A DNA stretch of 64,000 nucleotides from Stictocephala bisonia (taxonomy: Eukaryota; Arthropoda; Insecta; Hemiptera; Membracidae). A program made the translations under genes and the position numbers. Position 1 is the first letter of the stretch. Every line of letters begins with the position of its first letter. The notes beneath the pieces were generated by a model that worked only from the letters and a program-made list of their open reading frames with translations, searched no databases and had not been told where the DNA came from. The stretch spans positions 29,770 to 93,769 of the forward strand of contig JAQJVL010002534.1 of assembly GCA_035578905.1 (NCBI GenBank), read 5' to 3'. This document shows positions 49,585 through 59,922 of the stretch, piece by piece.

Positions 49585-52500
49585 ATGTATCGTTCAGGTG
49601 ACGTTTCGTCCACGTATCGTTCAGATGACGTTTATCTTCCCTCGTCCACGTATCGTTCAGGTGACGTTTACGTGTCGTTTAGGTTTCGTTTACGTGTCGT
49701 TCAGGTTTCATTTACGTGTCGTTCAGGTGACGTTTATCTTCTCTCGTCGTCCTCGTCGTTTCTTCACTCTTCAACACCAAAATACGACAAATGTTCAGGG
49801 TGGTCAGAGGAGACAGCTAACTCCATGCAAATGGCTACTTATAAGACTAATGTCAACTCATCAGCACTTCCGAGTGCTAACGATATGGCTTCGTCGTTTC
49901 TTCACTCTTCAACACCAAAATACGACAAATTTTCAGGGTGGTCAGAGGAGACAGCTAACTCCATGCAAATGGCTACTTATAAGACTAATGTCAACTCATC
50001 AGCACTTCTGAGTGCTAACGATATGGCTTCAAAGAAGCAATGTCCTACTTGCAATGCGTTTGTACATGCATCAAATATGTCTCGACATCGTAAGACGAAA
50101 AAATGTATCGCAGCTTCCACAGGCTACCAATCAACGGTGCTAGCGCTCGGACCTTTTCCTTCAACCACCACTGTATGTCCTCAGAAGGAAACTTGTCCAG
50201 CATGTGGTGTTGACGTTCTGGCTAAAAATATGTCACGACACCGTAAATCGAAACGCTGTTTGAGTATCGCAGTTTCAAATAATCCTAACACTGCAATGCC
50301 AGTACTCAACCAGGCATCAAACTATTCGCAAAAGAAACCATGCCCAAAGTGTGGAATTGAAGTGACTGCATCCAACATGTCACGGCATCGTAAATCGAAA
50401 AGATGCATCACGACTTCTTCTCCTGAGCAAACGGCTGTAGTTCCAGATATTCAGACTAGCTCAATTTCGAATGATGCTACAAAACAGGCATGTACTATAT
50501 GTGGCACCGAAGTTTCTATTCGTAATATGCTTAGACACAGCAAATCCAAAAAGTGTAACACTAATACGATGCTACGCAACAGAGTCAAACGTTTTGGAAT
50601 CAAACCAACTCCAGAATCGGTAATGTGTTGGGTATGCGAAAAGTCTATTGAAAAACCTAGATATGCCTCACATGTAAAATCGAGGGTTCATAAACGAAGG
50701 GCAATGATGTATCCATACTCCACAGAATCGGTATTGTGTGAGGTATGTGAGAAGACTATCGAAAAGTCTAATTTGGTTTCCCATGTAAAATCTGAGGACC
50801 ACAAACAAAGGAGGATGATGCTACCTTCGGATTTCGTTGTGTCCAATCCAACAATCAAAAGAATAGAGGAACGTTTTGCTCAACGACTACCAGCCTCAGG
50901 TCCTGAAATATCCGAACTTGTTGCAAAATATCCTAAGTCGAAAGTTAATCGCCGGCCTGTAAAACCACTCCAGACATACGATGAAGATTTTATGAAAAGT
51001 AAACGTACGACACCAATCAATCCCAGCGCTTACGCTCGCAAGACAAACAAGCGACCAAATAGCCCATTGCTAGTTGATGCTTCCCCAGTATCTTCTCCTC
51101 ATCCTGACTTTGAGGTAGATTGGTCAGCCCCCATTCCCTCTCCAATCAGCCCTCTACCAGCTTCCCCAGTATCTTCTCCTGACTTTGAGGTAGATTGGTC
51201 AGCCCCCATTCCTTCTCCAATCAGCCCACTACCTGATTCCCCGATTGCTTCTCCTAAGTCAAAGCCCGAAGATCATGATAGTTCTGATCCTGAATCATAT
51301 TTGAGGGAGGCTGACATAGATAATGTTATAGAATTATTGGGTAACGTAATCTCAGAAGCACGTAGAAATCCAAATTGGAACGAAGCTAAATTTAGAGATG
51401 CCATAAATGATTTCGATTTGTCATTTTTAGACGATCCTAAAAAGGAAGAAGTCGTGTTTGAACCACCAAAAAGAGTTGTTCATTCGGATTCGAATAAAAT
51501 TAGAAATATAATGGGATCTCCACCTCATTCACCAGAGTCTACACATAATCAGAGTTGGGATGAAGATGATCTCGATTTCGATTTAACATATTCACCTAAA
51601 AAAAAAAACAACAACATTAACGAGAAATCGTCATTGAATATACCAAACAGCCCCGTTTATGGATCTCCACTTCACTTTCCAGACAGTCCCTCATATTCAC
51701 CACTGAGTCCAACTGATAAAAGAGAAGAAGAAGAAGACGACGACGACGACGACGACGATCTAAGTTCAGATTCAGATTCCGTGTGTACTGTAATTGAGAA
51801 CCCCAAGTACAAAAATAAAAACAAACCAGATAATCCAACGTTGGAAAACTCGCCACAGAACAATGTGGATGAAGAGAAAGAAGAAACATTCGAACTACAA
51901 TCACTGGCCGAGGCTATCCGTGAAAAACAAACCGCTTTCTGGGGGCGATTGAAAACCTACACTATTGCTAATCAACTAGCATTCAAAGATGTGTTCCGTT
52001 TCTTTAATGCGTATAAACCCCTAGTCATTGAGCTGATTGAAAATGAAATATTGAAAAATAATCTAAAAGTTAACGTTTGGTTTTTCGCTGTTTACAAACG
52101 GCCAGCAGATGGCAAGGTTATTGAGCGAACCATGAATTTCAAAACGAAAAATACAGTATTACTGCCCACTTCAGATATATCAGAATATTACGATAGCACA
52201 AAGAAAAAAATCATGGCCCAGATGGAGGAATTTCAGGAGAACGGATCGCAATGGACGCTCAAAAATATCGAAGGCATGGAAATTAGATTGAACAAATATA
52301 TCCCCCTTAAGGGAGCTAGCTACATACCACTACCTCCAGCTATTGAAAACCGGAAAGCTGTTATCAATGTGGAAAATAATGATCAAAAGTGTTTCTTGTG
52401 GAGCATTTTAGCCGCACTTTACCCAGCAAAGAAACATTCTCAACGGGTGAGCAAGTATAAAGCACATGAACATGAATTTGACGAATATCTTAAAGGTATT

Positions 52501-55362
52501 GATTTCCCGGTACAGACTTCCAAAGTTCCGACATTTGAGGAACGTTCCGGTATTTCAATTAACATATATGCTTATGACGAAAAGTTTATAATCTATCCTC
52601 TCCTAGTTACAAATGAAGAAAAAGTCCAACACGTAGATTTGTTGTATATGAAGAATGAAAAGCAAGCTCATTACTGTTACATAAAGAATCTGGAAAAATT
52701 AGTGAATTCACAAGTGACAAAAAATGGACATAGAATCTGGCTGTGCAGACGGTGTCTTCAGCATTTCGGAAGAGAGGATTTGTTAGATAAACATAAATTG
52801 GACTGTGGGAACCACAAAGCTTTGAGAGTCGAGTTGCCAGATGAAGGTTCTTTCATCAAATTCAGACAATTCAACTGCTCGATGAGAGTCCCGTTTGTAT
52901 TCTACGCTGATTTCGAATGTTGTTTGATTCCAATAAAAGAAGCACAAAAGGAGAAGGATCCAACCGAAGGAATCACAGAACCCTATACCCTGCGATATCA
53001 AAAACATCGACCAATAAGTTTCTGTTTGTATGGAACACACGACAGAGGTATTTATAAACCACCAGTTAGTTATTTCGGCGAGGATGCAGCTTCAAAATTT
53101 GTAGATACATTAATATGTGAATCGGAGGAAATCTTTAAACGCTACAACAGTGAGAATGCGGTTCCAATGTTACCACTGACTGATCTTGAATTGAGAGAGG
53201 TTGAAATCACCAACAGATGTCACATATGTAGAAAAGTATTAGAAGATGACCGCGTGATGGATCATGATCATATAACCGGTAAATTCAGAGGTGTTGCCCA
53301 TAACAAATGTAATTTGAATTATAAAGTGCCTAATTTCATACCCGTCTTCATTCACAACTTGGCTGGTTATGATACACACCTATTCATTAAGCAATTCGGA
53401 GAGCGTGGTAACACTATCGATATAATACCAAACAACGAAGAGCGGTACATTTCGTTTACTGTGAAGGTGGAAAATGGTATTAAACTACGATTCCTTGATT
53501 CTTTCAAATTTATGAGTCTCAGTTTGGACACTCTCGTAAGCAACCTCCCTAAAAGTAAACTAATGCATACTATCAAACACTATGAGAATGAATCTGTAGA
53601 TCTGCTACTGAGGAAGGGTGTCTATCCATACGATTATATGGATTCGTTGGACAAGTACAATGAGACATCACTACCGCCAAAATCAGCATTTTATAATAAA
53701 TTAAATAAGACCAATATCACAGAGCAAGATTACAAACACGCTTGTATGGTCTGGCATGATCTAGGAGTTAAAGACCTAAAGGAATACACACTGTTATACA
53801 ACACTACAGATGTACTGCTACTGGCTGATGTCATGGAAAATTTTAGAGATGTGTGCATGGGAATATACAAATTAGATCCGGCATGGTATTTCACAGCACC
53901 AGGTCTAGCTTGGAGTGCGATGCTGAAAACTGCAAATGTAAAACTTGACCTATTGTCTGATGTTAATATGCTACTGATGTGGGAAAAAATGGTTCGAGGT
54001 GGAATATCTCAATGCTCGAACCGTCACGCTAAAGCTAACAACCCCTATATGAAAGATTATGACTCAACCCTTCCATGCACATATCTAACCTATCTAGATA
54101 TGAACAATCTTTACGGTCATGCGATGAGTCAGCCGATGCCGATAAAAGACTTTCGCTGGGTGAAAGATGGAGCTGACATTGGTGCAGATATAGAGTATTT
54201 CGATGTTACAAAAATTAACGATGATGATACAATCGGTTATATACTTGAAGTTGACTTGGTGTACCCTGAAAACCTACACGATCAACATTCTGATCTCCCC
54301 CTAGCTCCTGAGCGAATGTGTCCACCAGGGTCTAAGGAAGCAAAATTACTAACCACTCTATACAACAAAGAAAGATATGTTTTACACTATCGTAATTTAA
54401 AACTCTATTTATCATTGGGTATGCAGGTCACGAAGATCCACAGAATAATAAGTTTCGTACAGTCAAAATTTCTCGAAAAATATATCAACTTAAACACGGA
54501 GTATCGCATAAAAGCCCAAAACGACTTTGAGAAGGATTTCTATAAACTGATGAATAATGCAGTATTCGGAAAGACCATGGAAAATATTCGGAACCGTGTA
54601 GACATTCGTCTCGTTTCAAAATGTGATCAGCTTGAGAAATTGATTGCCAAACCTAATTTCGCGAGCCGGACGATTTTCTGTGAAAACTTAGCTGCGGTTC
54701 ATATGGCTAAAGTAAAAACGAAATTTAACAAACCCATATATGTAGGTGCGTGTGTTCTTGACGTATCAAAGTTGATGATGTACGAATTCCATTATAATGT
54801 AATGAAAAAACGTTACGGCGATAAAATATCATTGCAATATACAGACACAGATTCTCTTACGTACAAGATAGAAACAAGTGATTTTTATCAGGACATGCAA
54901 AGTATGATTAAATATTTTGACACTAGTGATTATGCAGAAAACAATCCGTACGGTATGCCCCGAGTTAACAAAAAAATATTGGGCAAAATGAAAGACGAAC
55001 TAAAGGGTTCTATCATGCGAGAATTCGTCGGGCTTAGATCCAAAATGTACGCGTATCAATTAGAAGACGGAGAAAAGAATGACGAAAAAAATAAACTAGA
55101 TAAACTGAAAACCTCCAAACGATCTAAAGGGGTTAAAAAGTCTGTTGTGGAAAATGAGATATCATTTACAGACTACAAAGAGTGTCTGTTCAAAGGGAAA
55201 ACTAAATACGCATCTATGAACATGATACGTAGTTCTAGGCATGAACTATTCAGTGTTGAGCTATTCAAAACATCACTGAGTAGTAAAGATGACAAACGCT
55301 ACATATTAGAAGATGGGATCAAATCACTACCCTGGGGACATTATAAAATACCCCACTTATAA
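49585..55362 (+). CDS. polB: Protein-primed family B DNA polymerase with N-terminal zinc fingers
   Basis: Replicates the element from its protein-capped ends. From ATG 49585 the frame has 1925 codons, but 49963 or 50023 (residue 147) may be the real start, since the first ~145 codons are a 46-codon tandem repeat. Four CxxC-x11-H-x5-C fingers start at residues 153, 204, 253 and 303 (each with N-M-(S/L)-R-H) and two CxxC..H..H fingers at 348 and 385. A Ser/Pro- and Asp-rich linker with a duplicated SAPIPSPISPLP unit follows. 3'-5' exonuclease: YADFEC (D1109, E1111), HNLAGYD (1257-1263), YNTTD (D1409). A CHIC..HDHITG..RG..HNKCN treble-clef insert sits at 1212. Polymerase: YLDMNNLYG (D1505), KLMNNAVFGK (1654), YTDTDS (D1754, D1756). 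All catalytic residues are present and the frame is unbroken. Confidence 0.95.
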   Translation: MYRSGDVSSTYRSDDVYLPSSTYRSGDVYVSFRFRLRVVQVSFTCRSGDVYLLSSSSSFLHSSTPKYDKCSGWSEETANSMQMATYKTNVNSSALPSANDMASSFLHSSTPKYDKFSGWSEETANSMQMATYKTNVNSSALLSANDMASKKQCPTCNAFVHASNMSRHRKTKKCIAASTGYQSTVLALGPFPSTTTVCPQKETCPACGVDVLAKNMSRHRKSKRCLSIAVSNNPNTAMPVLNQASNYSQKKPCPKCGIEVTASNMSRHRKSKRCITTSSPEQTAVVPDIQTSSISNDATKQACTICGTEVSIRNMLRHSKSKKCNTNTMLRNRVKRFGIKPTPESVMCWVCEKSIEKPRYASHVKSRVHKRRAMMYPYSTESVLCEVCEKTIEKSNLVSHVKSEDHKQRRMMLPSDFVVSNPTIKRIEERFAQRLPASGPEISELVAKYPKSKVNRRPVKPLQTYDEDFMKSKRTTPINPSAYARKTNKRPNSPLLVDASPVSSPHPDFEVDWSAPIPSPISPLPASPVSSPDFEVDWSAPIPSPISPLPDSPIASPKSKPEDHDSSDPESYLREADIDNVIELLGNVISEARRNPNWNEAKFRDAINDFDLSFLDDPKKEEVVFEPPKRVVHSDSNKIRNIMGSPPHSPESTHNQSWDEDDLDFDLTYSPKKKNNNINEKSSLNIPNSPVYGSPLHFPDSPSYSPLSPTDKREEEEDDDDDDDDLSSDSDSVCTVIENPKYKNKNKPDNPTLENSPQNNVDEEKEETFELQSLAEAIREKQTAFWGRLKTYTIANQLAFKDVFRFFNAYKPLVIELIENEILKNNLKVNVWFFAVYKRPADGKVIERTMNFKTKNTVLLPTSDISEYYDSTKKKIMAQMEEFQENGSQWTLKNIEGMEIRLNKYIPLKGASYIPLPPAIENRKAVINVENNDQKCFLWSILAALYPAKKHSQRVSKYKAHEHEFDEYLKGIDFPVQTSKVPTFEERSGISINIYAYDEKFIIYPLLVTNEEKVQHVDLLYMKNEKQAHYCYIKNLEKLVNSQVTKNGHRIWLCRRCLQHFGREDLLDKHKLDCGNHKALRVELPDEGSFIKFRQFNCSMRVPFVFYADFECCLIPIKEAQKEKDPTEGITEPYTLRYQKHRPISFCLYGTHDRGIYKPPVSYFGEDAASKFVDTLICESEEIFKRYNSENAVPMLPLTDLELREVEITNRCHICRKVLEDDRVMDHDHITGKFRGVAHNKCNLNYKVPNFIPVFIHNLAGYDTHLFIKQFGERGNTIDIIPNNEERYISFTVKVENGIKLRFLDSFKFMSLSLDTLVSNLPKSKLMHTIKHYENESVDLLLRKGVYPYDYMDSLDKYNETSLPPKSAFYNKLNKTNITEQDYKHACMVWHDLGVKDLKEYTLLYNTTDVLLLADVMENFRDVCMGIYKLDPAWYFTAPGLAWSAMLKTANVKLDLLSDVNMLLMWEKMVRGGISQCSNRHAKANNPYMKDYDSTLPCTYLTYLDMNNLYGHAMSQPMPIKDFRWVKDGADIGADIEYFDVTKINDDDTIGYILEVDLVYPENLHDQHSDLPLAPERMCPPGSKEAKLLTTLYNKERYVLHYRNLKLYLSLGMQVTKIHRIISFVQSKFLEKYINLNTEYRIKAQNDFEKDFYKLMNNAVFGKTMENIRNRVDIRLVSKCDQLEKLIAKPNFASRTIFCENLAAVHMAKVKTKFNKPIYVGACVLDVSKLMMYEFHYNVMKKRYGDKISLQYTDTDSLTYKIETSDFYQDMQSMIKYFDTSDYAENNPYGMPRVNKKILGKMKDELKGSIMREFVGLRSKMYAYQLEDGEKNDEKNKLDKLKTSKRSKGVKKSVVENEISFTDYKECLFKGKTKYASMNMIRSSRHELFSVELFKTSLSSKDDKRYILEDGIKSLPWGHYKIPHL
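49759..50034 (+). repeat. 138-bp in-frame tandem repeat at the polymerase 5' end
   Basis: Copies start at 49759 and 49897 (TTTCTTCACTCTTCAACACC), differ by a few bases, and keep the frame (46 codons). A third, more diverged copy without the first part lies at 49399-49513 in a different frame. Confidence 0.9.
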
Positions 55363-55375
55363 GTACCCATCTGGA

Positions 55376-56002
55376 ATGGATATCAAAGTGTATGTTAATG
55401 ACTACTTCGACAACGACCTGATACCGAGACCACTACGCTGTTTAATTGTTGGCCCGTCCGGTAGTGGGAAAACGAACCTTTTGCTGAACTTTATTTACGA
55501 CGGCCAAGGGTTGACATTTAAGAACTTGTACGTGTTCAGTAGATCAATCGATCAGACTGCGTACTCTAACCTTCGTGACATGTACGCCCAAGTTGGGGTG
55601 AAGTTAGGGAAACAGATAGCGTTTTTTTATACAAGCTGCGAAGACCTAATCTCAGTTGATGAATGTGAACCAAATTCGTTGGTGGTTTTCGACGACTGCC
55701 TTCTTGAAAAAAACCCCCAATAAAAGGGTATTCGAGGTCGACATAAACTCATATCCTGCGTGTATCTCAGCCAGAGCTATGGGCGTGTGGATATGCAAGT
55801 AATCCGTAACAATGTCAATCTACTTTGCGTGTTCAATCAGAATAAGCACTACAGCAAGCGAATATATGAAGACTTTGTCGGCTCAGATATGTCGTACATC
55901 CAATTTGAATCTATGTGCAAGAAATGTTGGAGTCAACCACACGGCTTTCTATCTATTGACATGAACAAAAAGTACACTCGGGAAAGTACAAATGTATGTT
56001 AA
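55376..56002 (+). pseudogene. ATP: FtsK/HerA-type genome-packaging ATPase, nonsense-mutated
   Basis: The motor thought to pump element DNA into capsids, of the A32-like family. From ATG 55376 (55313 is an alternative that overlaps the polymerase end) the Walker A GPSGSGKTN is at residues 26-34 and Walker B LVVFDDC at about 102. An in-frame TAA at 55721-55723 (codon 116) stops translation. The same frame then continues without another stop through YLSQSYGRV, IRNNVNLLCVFNQ and CKKCWSQPHGF to the natural end at 56002, so the break is a single nonsense codon rather than a frameshift. About 208 residues would be the usual size. Lies directly downstream of the polymerase. Confidence 0.92.
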
Positions 56003-56073
56003 ATGAAAAACTTATACCCAAGCCAGTTGCAAGATAAAAATCTAACAGACTGTATGTATATAAGTATAGCACT

Positions 56074-57603
56074 ATGGCTAATGTATTGGAAGCAAAACGT
56101 CTTGAAGAGCTACAGCGAGAACTTATACGCAAATTCAGAGCCGCTGAGAAAGAGGAGCGGTCATCTGGCTCTCGACCATCAATAGAGCACCACCCTTCAG
56201 AAAAACCACCCAACATTTTGACTCCGCTTCCTAAGGAGTCTGAGCCTCTAACGGTGGTAAAAGCCAAACAGTTGGAGGAACTGAACGATAATTTGAAGAA
56301 TGAATTTTCCAGTGTATACGTGCAAGAAATGCAGGAGATGCGCGAAAGGCAGAAAAAGTATGAGCCCATAACGAATGCAATCATAAAACAAAAAGAGAAA
56401 GATGCAGTCAACGAGGCTAAAGAAATGGAAGAACGTAAAAGACTACGTATGCGACAACTCATGCGAATACCATTAACGAGATCTGGTACACCAGACGGAC
56501 GAAGCCCGTTGTCTGAGCGTTCTGACATAGATACTCCTTCACAAGAATTGAATCAATCATTTAAACAACTGATGGATACAAAGAAAATTACACTGGGATT
56601 GACTGCATCAAGTTATTTACCTAAAGCCCGAGATGCTCAGTTCGGTATTTGGTACGATGACAATGCTAATCAAGCTAAAATTGGATCCGAGCCGATCACG
56701 TTTAATTACGACGATATCGTACTAATAAAAGATCAAAAAACTTACAAAGGCACGGTTGGTCTTTGGTGTCTTTTGACGAAAAACGATTACATTAGTGATG
56801 ACAACTATACGCCTGACGATTGGAATGCATACAAAGATATATTGCTCAGAACAAATTCCATATTTCAGAAAAACGATCCTCTTTCAAATCGACCGAAAGC
56901 GAGTCAGGGTCGTAAATGGAAACGCATGATCAAACGAATTTGGGAAGAAAATATAAAGACTGACAATAATGATGAAACGACTGGGTCTGGGTTGGCAGTC
57001 TACAGCAGTAGGCCGGTAGAATACAAATACATCAGCAATCTCAATGAACTGGTAAAACGATTGAATTACATTTACGCTCAAGAAATGGCCGGCAACAACA
57101 ATTTTCATAACGAGAAACTATCTCTCGTCAAATTCATATACGACAGAATGGAAGAGTTAGTGCAGACTCCACGAGGAACAAAATATCTAGTACGTTGTCT
57201 TTCAGCATTACCGGAGAGTGTGATCGAAGGGTCTGGGCTTTTGAACGATATCATCAACAATCTACCGTTCGAGCTTCATGCTCCACGCAATTTGCAATTT
57301 GATACGTACAATTTTTGTGGACCCGGTACAAAACTAGACGAACGATTGGCTAGAGGAGATAAAGGAATCAACCCACTTGACGAGGCGTGCAAAGAACATG
57401 ACATTTGGTACAGCAAACACAAAAATACAGAAGACAGATGGGTGGCCGATCGTGAGTTGCAGAAGAAGGCGTGGCGTAGAGTCATGGCACCTGATGCTGA
57501 TTTGAATGAACGTGCAGTTGCTCTTGCTACAACCGGTGGAATGTGGCTGAAACGTAAACTCGGCATGGGTTTGGGTACGTCCGGTTCTATGTACCCTATG
57601 TGA
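56074..57603 (+). CDS. Virion-type protein with C-terminal parvovirus-like phospholipase A2 domain
   Basis: 509 residues. The first ~130 are highly charged and coiled-coil-like (two LEEL repeats spaced about 65 residues apart). The middle (about 170-300) is a globular region with GLWCLLT and RPKASQGRKWKRMIKRIW, which resembles a conserved unnamed domain in related elements. The C-terminus has a phospholipase A2 fold: calcium loop YNFCGPGT (from residue 412) and the catalytic ACKEHDIWY (H442, D443). In parvoviruses this domain helps virions leave endosomes; the same role here is inferred. It sits just before the capsid gene, consistent with a minor virion component. Intact. Confidence 0.85.
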   Translation: MANVLEAKRLEELQRELIRKFRAAEKEERSSGSRPSIEHHPSEKPPNILTPLPKESEPLTVVKAKQLEELNDNLKNEFSSVYVQEMQEMRERQKKYEPITNAIIKQKEKDAVNEAKEMEERKRLRMRQLMRIPLTRSGTPDGRSPLSERSDIDTPSQELNQSFKQLMDTKKITLGLTASSYLPKARDAQFGIWYDDNANQAKIGSEPITFNYDDIVLIKDQKTYKGTVGLWCLLTKNDYISDDNYTPDDWNAYKDILLRTNSIFQKNDPLSNRPKASQGRKWKRMIKRIWEENIKTDNNDETTGSGLAVYSSRPVEYKYISNLNELVKRLNYIYAQEMAGNNNFHNEKLSLVKFIYDRMEELVQTPRGTKYLVRCLSALPESVIEGSGLLNDIINNLPFELHAPRNLQFDTYNFCGPGTKLDERLARGDKGINPLDEACKEHDIWYSKHKNTEDRWVADRELQKKAWRRVMAPDADLNERAVALATTGGMWLKRKLGMGLGTSGSMYPM

Positions 57604-57630
57604 ATACTATAAGTGGTGATATATTTCACA

Positions 57631-58860
57631 ATGGAAGCGATCTATACCAAGTTTATGGGCGGTGTTGTGAGGAGTGAGTAGAGGACTGTTAACGCAGTGT
57701 CTGATCTCAATTTCAACACACCGAACAACTACACTGTGTTCAGATTGGACCATGGTGATGCGTTTTACGATTCTCGCATAATGTTTCACATTCAAGGTGA
57801 AGTCGTGAAAAAATCAGACGGGTCGGCATACCCAAAGAATTCTACTATAAAACTTGTTAACAACTTCCCAGCTTTCCTGTTCTCACGAATTGAGCTAAAG
57901 AAACACAACACGATCATTGATAGCGTAGACAATCCGGGTGTAACAGGCTACATCAAGGGTATGTTGATGTACACAAATACGTCCACACTTTCAAACTGCG
58001 GTTTCGTATCCCAGTACAGTGGAGGGGGCAAATTTGAAGCACTAGATACGCTCGGTCATCTTGGTCTCGGCTTTTTCGACCACCTTCAGTATCCGATGTA
58101 TAAAGGTGGATTTGAAATCACATTCACGCGTTCCGAAGACAACGACGCTCTGTATCATTGGAAAGGTTCAGAAGCAACCGATGTTGAACCTGAAGATGGA
58201 AAGGTAAAAATTACATCGTTTGTTCTACGCGTACCGTTGGTAGAATACTCATCTACCAGTCGTATACAACTTATTGCGGGATTGAAAGAATTGAGCGACA
58301 AAGACAGACTATCGTTCAGATACTACCAATGGCAGTGTATCGAGAAGAAAGGCGTGTTTGGATCTTCATTCAACTTTGACATCACCAACGTTTATCGGAG
58401 TGTGAACGATCCACGTTTCGTCATAATTGGTTTGCAAACTAATCGCTCGAACGACCAAAAGGCAAATCCATCAGTTTTCGACAGTTGTACCATAAAGAAC
58501 GTAACCGTCAAAATAAACGGTGATCGCTACCCACAGGAATTGCAAAACTTGAATATGTCAGATTCAAAGTGGCGACTTCTTTACGATCAGTATGTACGTT
58601 TTCGAATGGTGAACTTTGGGGATTCTGATGTTATGTTAACTCCTGAGAATTTCCAAAGCAACTTTCCAATAATGGTCGTAGATACTCATCTACATCCACA
58701 GTCGACAGACAGATCTAGAAGCGATATACAAGTTGAGTTAGACTTTATAAATCCAGTCGCACCTCCAGCAGCGAACAGTGGTACCACAGCTTACGTTGTT
58801 GTTGTCGCAGAAACAAACTTCACATATGACATTACTCGAAATACAATCACATTTCGCTAG
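57631..58860 (+). pseudogene. MCP: Double-jelly-roll major capsid protein, nonsense codon near N-terminus
   Basis: Forms the icosahedral shell of the predicted Polinton virion. The natural ATG is at 57631, but codon 17 is TAG (57679-57681); the frame then runs open to 58860 (about 390 residues), covering LNFNTPNNYTVFRLDHGDAF, PAFLFSRIELKKHN, GFEITFTRSEDNDALYHW, VLRVPLVEYSS and a C-terminal AETNFTYDITRNTI. The pattern of beta-rich segments matches Polinton capsid proteins with two jelly rolls. The next in-frame ATG is well inside the first barrel, so rescue by an internal start looks unlikely. It is 27 bp downstream of the phospholipase gene. Confidence 0.92.
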
Positions 58861-58918
58861 GTAAATAAAAAAAAAAATAAATAAATAAATAAAAAAAAAC
58901 TTTATTTTTTGTTCATTT
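58861..58918. terminator. Shared poly(A)-signal region between convergent genes
   Basis: Between the capsid stop and the integrase stop lies an A/T-rich run with several AATAAA words on the plus strand and one AATAAA on the minus strand (58903-58908 area), so each convergent transcript has a signal. Confidence 0.65.
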
Positions 58919-59905
58919 TTAAAATACTGACTTTTGGAGCTCTTTTTGATAAAACGATCCGATAATATGTTCTCCTTCAGAATCTTTGATATTATATGTG
59001 ACTGGATTTGTATTATTAACTTGATAAACGGTAAATACTTCTCGAGTCCAGTTGCGTCCGTACTTGTTTGCATAGTGACCCTTATTTTTCGTAATCCTAA
59101 CTCTATCACCAATCTTGAGTGTAGGTTTTCGCATTGCTGATGTTGTTTCATCCCTGCTTGCATATCTGCGTTTAAGCTCAGGTTCACATTCCGCATTAAC
59201 CTCAACTGGCATCATACCAATCGTTCTATGAAAACTGCTGTTGTAGTCTTTCAGTAAAGACTGGAGAATGTCAATCCAACGAAATGACTTACGCACTTCA
59301 AATTGTACTTTCATTTTCTCATTTAGAGTACGGTTGAATCTTTCTACTATCGCACTCTTTTCCTCATTCTCAGTATGATACATCTTGATGTCATGTTCCT
59401 TCAACAAACGCCTGAAGTCACTGTTTACGAATTCACGCCCTTTGTCTGTATGAAGTAGATTGGGTGACTCGTGCCCACATTGCCAAGCTCTTTCTAATAT
59501 AACTCTAAATGCCTCGGCTACATCAGATCCACTTTTTCTGACTAATGGTTCTGACCAAGCATATTTTGAGAACGTGTCTATGACATTTAGAATGTACTTG
59601 TAACCGTCGTTTTCACCTCTATACCTATCCATGATGACCAAATCGGCAGCCCACAAATCATCGATTCCAAGCGTTATGATTCTTCGTTTTGGAAATTTCT
59701 TTATCACCGGTCGATGCAATTCTTTCGCTTCGATCAAGGAAGGTTTCATTTGGCTAGCAAAATCCGGAGCTTTAATAAATGTACTCTTTTCTTTTCCACA
59801 AACTACGCATTGTGCCTTGTGTCGCCACTTTTCGTTAACCGTTTTCAAAGTCTCAACATTTATTGAGCTCGTTTTTATTTTACACTTTGGACAGTAAATA
59901 TCCAT
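58919..59905 (-). CDS. INT: Retrovirus-like integrase (Polinton type)
   Basis: Inserts the element and generates the 6-bp duplications. 328 residues, full length. An N-terminal zinc module (YCPKC at 4-8, QCVVCGKE at 32-39) is followed by the DDE core: WAADLV (D88), LLHTDKGREF (D154) and SAIVERFNRTL (E188), then YNSSFHRTIGMMPVE. The C-terminal part has KPTLKIGDRVRI and a chromodomain-like end (VNNTNPVTYNIKD..IIGSFYQKEL). Uninterrupted, with all catalytic residues. It is the only gene on the minus strand; its start is 17 bp from the divergent basic-protein gene, suggesting a shared promoter. Confidence 0.96.
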   Translation of the reverse strand: MDIYCPKCKIKTSSINVETLKTVNEKWRHKAQCVVCGKEKSTFIKAPDFASQMKPSLIEAKELHRPVIKKFPKRRIITLGIDDLWAADLVIMDRYRGENDGYKYILNVIDTFSKYAWSEPLVRKSGSDVAEAFRVILERAWQCGHESPNLLHTDKGREFVNSDFRRLLKEHDIKMYHTENEEKSAIVERFNRTLNEKMKVQFEVRKSFRWIDILQSLLKDYNSSFHRTIGMMPVEVNAECEPELKRRYASRDETTSAMRKPTLKIGDRVRITKNKGHYANKYGRNWTREVFTVYQVNNTNPVTYNIKDSEGEHIIGSFYQKELQKSVF

Positions 59906-59922
59906 GACTTAGTTATAAGTGT

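Noticed and set aside
51617..51904. Arg-rich minus-strand frame in the polymerase linker
   Set aside because: Mirror of the Asp-rich acidic run on the plus strand.
55953..56528. 191-codon minus-strand frame opposite the phospholipase-domain gene
   Set aside because: Antisense of a strongly coding plus-strand frame; low-complexity Ser/Phe composition.
58738..59205. 155-codon minus-strand frame spanning the capsid end and integrase C-terminus
   Set aside because: Out of frame with the integrase and crosses the poly(A) region.
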